Source: Desulfobacula sp. (lineage in GTDB: Bacteria; Desulfobacterota; Desulfobacteria; Desulfobacterales; Desulfobacteraceae). Taken from it: 18,430 bases of DNA. The notes under the pieces were generated by a model. It saw nothing but the letters and a program-made list of their open reading frames with translations. It was not told where the DNA came from and ran no database searches. The stretch is taken from the NCBI GenBank assembly GCA_027858355.1, contig JAQICW010000337.1:1-18430 (forward strand). Reading direction: 5' to 3'. A program made the position numbers and the translations under genes. Shown here piece by piece: positions 15,544 to 18,430 of this stretch; within the stretch, counting starts at the first letter, position 1; the number at the start of each line of letters is the position of its first letter.

Positions 15544-16923
15544 ATGACTACACCCATAAGAAATGCGATAAATATTTTCCGTTCTCAGGTTGAGCGTTGT
15601 GCTCAAGCAAATGAAGAACTCTTTTTACTTGAGCTGCAACGTTTAGTCGATATCTCCAGTGGGAATAGCCATATTCAAAGATGTGTTTTCGGCATAGAAC
15701 AAGATGCGAATAATTGGGCTGAAAACTTTCAAAAAAGAGAAGCTGAAACGCAAAAAAAAATAATTCAATTAAGGGATTTTCTTATTGATCATTCACCAGA
15801 AATAGAAAAAGAAGAAGAGCGAGGAGATATTCCTGAGTTCCATCCAACTATTACCCATTTTGACCAGTTACTATCAGGGGAACGAAACCCAGGCATACCC
15901 CTAGAGCCTGATCCTTACGATGATCCTAGTTTAAATAGAAGGTTATACCGCTCGCTAAGGGATATTAGAGAGAGACTATTTCCGGACTCTAAAAATATCC
16001 AAAATAATATTAAAGAAATTTCATATGAGATCGACAATGAACTAAAGTGGTCAAACAATGAACGACTCAATTATATTCGATCACATCCAGGTGTTTTGTG
16101 GGTGCAAGTATGTCAAGCTGTCGAAGAAATAAATCCTTTACCGAAACCCTTTAGCGAGCCAGTCGAGTTCCATGAATTAATGTTTAAAGCTATTCATGGG
16201 CTCCCATTTCGCAAGGTTCTTTATGGCTGGCGTTCAAAATATTCTAATATTGCACCAGATAAAGGAGAAAAAACCTATTATAAATCATGGAAAGATCGAA
16301 TAACCCAAGGGCTTCATTTACTTGAAAGCGAAGTCAATGTTCGACTTACGACGAAAATTTCTTCTGATTGGGCAATCAGGAAGTATGCCGCAAGGACAGG
16401 GGTCTATCGTTACTCTGAAATTCGTGAAAATCTTGAACTGCTATCATCTTCATGCAAAACAAAAGGGAAAAATCTTAAATTAGAAGCCTACCTTGTAGAT
16501 GACGCTGCTGCTTATCTATTCGATATGGGGTTTGGAGTTTTAACTGAGCGTCATCTAGCCGGAGGTCGCCTTGACATATACGAGGAAACACTTGGGGTAA
16601 AGTCATCCAGAGACTCACTACTTATTGAAGCCAAAATTTATAAGTCCGCATCTAGTGGAAAAATATCCTTAAAAAAAGGCCTTTCCCAGATTTATGGATA
16701 TGCCTCTTCTATCGAATCAAGCTTCCATCCAACTGAAAATTTTTTGCTACTCTTTAGGTTGTCAGGCCCAAAACTTGTGCTCCCTCGAAACTCTATCAAA
16801 ATTGGGGAATATTACTTCAGGCTTATCCATGTTGACCTTGCACCATCGGATGTTAGTGGGTCTCGTTCTCCCATACCTGTGCCAATAGACATAGATGATA
16901 TTATCAAAAAAACAATGAAATGA
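15544..16923 (+). CDS. Protein with C-terminal PD-(D/E)XK nuclease-like domain
   Basis: The 459-aa soluble protein has an N-terminal 300 residues that are helical, polar and charged, with no family I recognise (rich in E, R, N and K, with a Pro-rich acidic linker near 95-130). The C-terminal part carries the order of a PD-(D/E)XK restriction-endonuclease fold: E314 in LEAYLVDDAAAYL, a glycine turn, D344 in GGRLDIYEE, E362-A-K364 in LLIEAKIYK, and S381-QIYGYA-387, whose Q-x-x-x-Y helix is common after the EAK strand. All presumed catalytic residues are present, so activity is plausible. The likely role is cleavage of DNA, as in restriction or abortive defence. It stands alone between two attC-like sites, the arrangement of a single-gene integron cassette. 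A weak AAGGAA lies about 16 bases upstream of the start. Confidence 0.65.
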   Translation: MTTPIRNAINIFRSQVERCAQANEELFLLELQRLVDISSGNSHIQRCVFGIEQDANNWAENFQKREAETQKKIIQLRDFLIDHSPEIEKEEERGDIPEFHPTITHFDQLLSGERNPGIPLEPDPYDDPSLNRRLYRSLRDIRERLFPDSKNIQNNIKEISYEIDNELKWSNNERLNYIRSHPGVLWVQVCQAVEEINPLPKPFSEPVEFHELMFKAIHGLPFRKVLYGWRSKYSNIAPDKGEKTYYKSWKDRITQGLHLLESEVNVRLTTKISSDWAIRKYAARTGVYRYSEIRENLELLSSSCKTKGKNLKLEAYLVDDAAAYLFDMGFGVLTERHLAGGRLDIYEETLGVKSSRDSLLIEAKIYKSASSGKISLKKGLSQIYGYASSIESSFHPTENFLLLFRLSGPKLVLPRNSIKIGEYYFRLIHVDLAPSDVSGSRSPIPVPIDIDDIIKKTMK

Positions 16924-16932
16924 AGCAGAAAA

Positions 16933-16984
16933 ACCCAACAAACGAAAATGAACCGGACTTCGCCGGTTATTTTTAAAGTTTTTT
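16933..16984 (+). other. attC-like site that is also a plausible rho-independent terminator
   Basis: R''-like ACCCAAC (16933-16939, fits RYYYAAC), 11 bases, AACCGG (16951-16956), loop ACTTCG, CCGGTT (16963-16968), 9 bases ATTTTTAAA, then a GTT box, GTTTTTT (16978-16984). It shares stem, bulge and spacing with the copies at 12637 and 15238. With AAAAT before and ATTTT after the stem it would also end transcription of the nuclease gene, whose stop is 28 bases before the stem. The R' box departs from GTTRRRY, so the terminator reading is at least as likely for this copy. Confidence 0.45.
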
Positions 16985-17008
16985 GAAAAGTAAAGTGAAT
17001 GCTACAAA

Positions 17009-17851
17009 ATGAAACAACAGCGTGAAATTCAACATGTAATAGAACTCATTTCTCGATGGATAACTCAAGTTAGACTGAGTTCTGCCCTTACCTTTTATGA
17101 CATTAATAAGATTTCTGAAGATTTCGCATGTAAACTTCTGAATGAGATCTATGACTATGAACTTGTCAATTTGAATATTGAAAAAAGGAATTTCCCAGGA
17201 ATTGACCTTGGCGATAAATCCAGATCACTGATAGCATTTCAGGTATCTTCAAGAACCGATGGCGAAAAAATCAGAGGAACGCTTAGAACCTTTGTCGAAA
17301 AGGGATACGATAAAATTTTTACTAAAGGTGTGAGGTTTTTGGTATTGAACCAAGAAACAATTAAATTTGGAAAACAAGACCCCAAGAGAATTTATTCTCA
17401 ATTTTGCAAATCTAAACATGTTCTGACAGACAAAGGGCTTATTAGAGATATTTCCAACATCTATAACAACAATCCTGAAAAATTCAACTCAATAAAAGAA
17501 CTACTCGAAAACGAATTTGGTGAGAAACCAAATGTAGAAACACCGGATACTGTAGTTCCACCACCTTCTTTTAATACCAACAAATTTCCTAATGTTACAT
17601 GGCTGACCACAAAAGATGTGATGCAAAAGTTTAGCCTTAGCGTTGATGAGCTAAAACAGCACATTGAAAACGGTTTGCCCGGATATGTCAAAGTGCCCGA
17701 TACACAAGAGCCAAGACCGCTCAATAAAGATAGAGATTTGATAACATTGGAAGTGTGGCCGGAACAAGCTGAAAGTATGATAGACCAATGGCTATTCAGA
17801 ACAGACGATATTGAGGAGTATATTAAACTAGGGCCGAGGGTCAAACCTTGA
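17009..17851 (+). CDS. SMEK-domain protein (predicted nuclease-fold conflict protein)
   Basis: Residues 1 to about 170 of this 280-aa protein read as the SMEK domain, a domain named in studies of prokaryotic conflict systems and related to the restriction-endonuclease fold. The marks are an amphipathic opening (ELISRWITQVRLSS), FYDINKISEDF (29-39), NFPGIDLGD (61-69) with D66, and the strand IAFQVSSRTDGEKIRGTL from residue 75. In the core the usual catalytic Lys after Q78 is Ser80 (Q-V-S), as is common in the SMEK group, so cleavage activity is uncertain. After a Pro-rich linker (about 172-190), residues 194-280 hold WLTTKDVMQKFSLSVDELKQ and a segment with GLPGY, similar to an excisionase or MerR-like winged helix that could bind DNA. 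The start is 25 bases after the attC-like box, as in a cassette. The neighbours are defence-like. Confidence 0.68.
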   Translation: MKQQREIQHVIELISRWITQVRLSSALTFYDINKISEDFACKLLNEIYDYELVNLNIEKRNFPGIDLGDKSRSLIAFQVSSRTDGEKIRGTLRTFVEKGYDKIFTKGVRFLVLNQETIKFGKQDPKRIYSQFCKSKHVLTDKGLIRDISNIYNNNPEKFNSIKELLENEFGEKPNVETPDTVVPPPSFNTNKFPNVTWLTTKDVMQKFSLSVDELKQHIENGLPGYVKVPDTQEPRPLNKDRDLITLEVWPEQAESMIDQWLFRTDDIEEYIKLGPRVKP

Positions 17852-17890
17852 TTATTGTCCTTAAATTCTAACAATGAACATGCACCGGTT

Positions 17891-17910
17891 GCGACAAGAT
17901 GTCGCTTTTA
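17891..17910 (+). terminator. Hairpin with T run after the SMEK gene
   Basis: GCGAC-AAGAT-GTCGC is followed by TTTTA (17906-17910), 40 bases after the SMEK stop: a short but typical rho-independent terminator layout. The region 17871-17922 (TTCTAAC ... GTTGGGC) also carries loosely placed R''- and R'-like boxes, but the spacing on the two sides of the stem is unequal, so I do not call it attC. Confidence 0.4.
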
Positions 17911-17915
17911 ATAAT

Positions 17916-17981
17916 GTTGGGCTTGACCCAACCTGCTGTATTACCAGCAGTTTTCTATTCCGGCATGCATTACCAGTAATG
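17916..17981. repeat. Three further tandem hairpins before the intron remnant
   Basis: GTTGGG-cttga-CCCAAC (17916-17932), CTGCTG-tattac-CAGCAG followed by TTTTCT (17933-17956, terminator-like), and CATTAC-ca-GTAATG followed by GTTTT (17968-17985). All stems are 6 bp and perfect. Back-to-back stem-loops with T runs suggest either strong transcription stop signals or a target for an intron, because some group II introns insert just downstream of terminator stems. No gene is supported between 17852 and 17986. Confidence 0.5.
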
Positions 17982-17986
17982 GTTTT

Positions 17987-18150
17987 GTGTGAAGCCCGGA
18001 TGACAATGAAGCTCTTGGCCTTTGGCCGGGAGAGAGAATCGAGAGAGGACCTCAACTCTGGGAGCATCAACCTGGATGGGAGCTAGGAACGATGGTATGC
18101 GTAACATATGTGACCGACGTTGTAATTGCCAAACTGCGTTACTATCATAA
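17987..18150 (+). other. Possible 5' remnant of a group II intron RNA
   Basis: GTGTG at 17987-17991 matches the group II intron 5' end consensus GUGYG and directly follows a hairpin with a T run. The following 130 bases are GC-richer than the flank and structured (CCCGG near 17994 can pair with CCGGG near 18026; GGCC-ttt-GGCC sits between). They precede, in the right orientation, a coding remnant of an intron-encoded protein. The stretch is far too short for domains I-III plus the reverse-transcriptase gene, so if it is intron it carries a large internal deletion. This is inference; no domain V is visible. Confidence 0.3.
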
Positions 18151-18163
18151 CGCGGTTGGGCAA
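18126..18163. repeat. Long near-perfect hairpin at the intron junction
   Basis: The 16-base arms TTGCCAAACTGCGTTA (18126-18141) and TAACGCGGTTGGGCAA (18148-18163) pair except for one A/G mismatch and one G-U pair, with loop CTATCA. The right arm also encodes the RGWA residues of the maturase fragment and the TAA that precedes them, so the left arm is an inverted near-copy of coding sequence. Confidence 0.6.
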
Positions 18164-18430
18164 ATTATCACAAACACGTTGTCAGCCGGAAAGTATTCGG
18201 GGACCTTGACCATGCATTTTGGCAAATGACATGGAAGTGGGCCAGGCGAAGGCATCCAAAGAAGTACAAAGGATGGGTTAAAGGCAAATACTACCGAAGG
18301 ATCAAAGGTCGAGACTGGCGATTCATGGAAAAAGGTAATCCTGAACCCCTGATTTTATTAGGCCCGACCTGGCTCATCAGGCATATAAAGGTTAAGGCGC
18401 AGGTCAACCCATATGATCCTGTATGGGAGG
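18151..18430 (+). pseudogene. ltrA-like: 5'-truncated group II intron maturase/reverse transcriptase, C-terminal part (runs off window)
   Basis: From 18151 the frame reads RGWANYHKHVVSRKVFGDLD, then a segment with 'WKWARRRHPKKYKGWVKGKYY', and near the window end RHIKVKAQVNPYDPVWE. These are the signatures of the maturase (GIIM/X) domain and of the start of the C-terminal endonuclease region of group II intron-encoded proteins, which splice the intron RNA and reverse-transcribe it into DNA. An in-frame TAA (18148-18150) stands immediately before the first conserved residue, and the whole reverse-transcriptase part (usually 300 or more residues) is missing, so this is a broken copy. The presence of the endonuclease-type tail argues against the group IIC class, which usually lacks it. 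The 3' end is outside the window. Confidence 0.85.

Noticed and set aside
17461..17874. 137-codon minus-strand ORF antisense to the SMEK gene
   Set aside because: Low-complexity Ser/Leu-rich translation, entirely opposite a well-supported coding frame.
17871..17922. Fourth attC-like site after the SMEK gene (TTCTAAC ... GTTGGGC)
   Set aside because: End boxes look right, but the stem is placed asymmetrically and no L-type stem matches the other three copies; a terminator explains it as well.
17874..18086. 70-codon plus-strand ORF after the SMEK gene
   Set aside because: It crosses four hairpins and the structured, GC-richer intron-like stretch, has no ribosome binding site, and its translation shows no family pattern.
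1..18430. CRISPR array, tRNA or rRNA genes, integron integrase or complete insertion sequence
   Set aside because: No regularly spaced direct repeats, no cloverleaf with a conserved T-loop, no rRNA-like sequence, and no tyrosine recombinase or transposase frame were seen on either strand.

Overview
This window is a mosaic of accessory DNA from a bacterium. Nothing in it identifies the host firmly. A Sec translocon-like gene, a toxin-antitoxin pair, integron attC-like sites and a bacterial group II intron fragment fit an environmental Gram-negative bacterium, but that is inference. Base composition changes along the window: the giant gene (2074-12642) is moderately balanced, the genes from 12890 to 17851 are clearly AT-rich, and the intron remnant at the right edge is GC-richer again. 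This suggests DNA of several origins.

Left block (1-12642), all on the plus strand and operon-like: the last 55 codons of an unrecognised gene overlap (ATGA) a 624-aa protein with an N-terminal PD-(D/E)XK domain of the Cap4/DUF4297 dsDNA-nuclease type. After 32 bases and a good ribosome binding site comes one uninterrupted 3,522-codon gene. Its product has a helical N-terminus, a long central string of S1/OB-like beta units and a helical-repeat C-terminus. I do not recognise it as part of any named defence system. A nuclease coupled to a giant, probably nucleic-acid-binding scaffold is the best candidate here for an undescribed conflict or defence system.

Middle block (12643-15543): a short hairpin resembling an integron attC site sits on the giant gene's stop codon and is followed by a cluster of three hairpins. 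Next is a divergent SecY with ten membrane segments fused to a C-terminal DUF2007-like domain. A HigB/HigA-type toxin-antitoxin pair follows; its antitoxin frame is broken by one in-frame TGA inside the helix-turn-helix. The following gap holds two nested perfect inverted repeats (11 and 10 bp) around an attC-like hairpin and a possible 22-codon ORF.

Right block (15544-18430): a 459-aa protein with a C-terminal PD-(D/E)XK nuclease core, another attC-like hairpin that is also terminator-like, a SMEK-domain protein with a possible winged-helix-like tail, a run of four small hairpins, and the truncated 3' part of a group II intron maturase/reverse transcriptase that runs off the window.

Taken together, three different predicted nuclease-fold proteins, a toxin-antitoxin pair, hairpins with attC spacing (conserved across three sites with compensatory base changes) and an intron fragment describe a defence-rich variable island, possibly an integron cassette array lacking its integrase in this window (CALIN-like). 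The attC reading is inferred from hand alignment and needs a covariance-model search.
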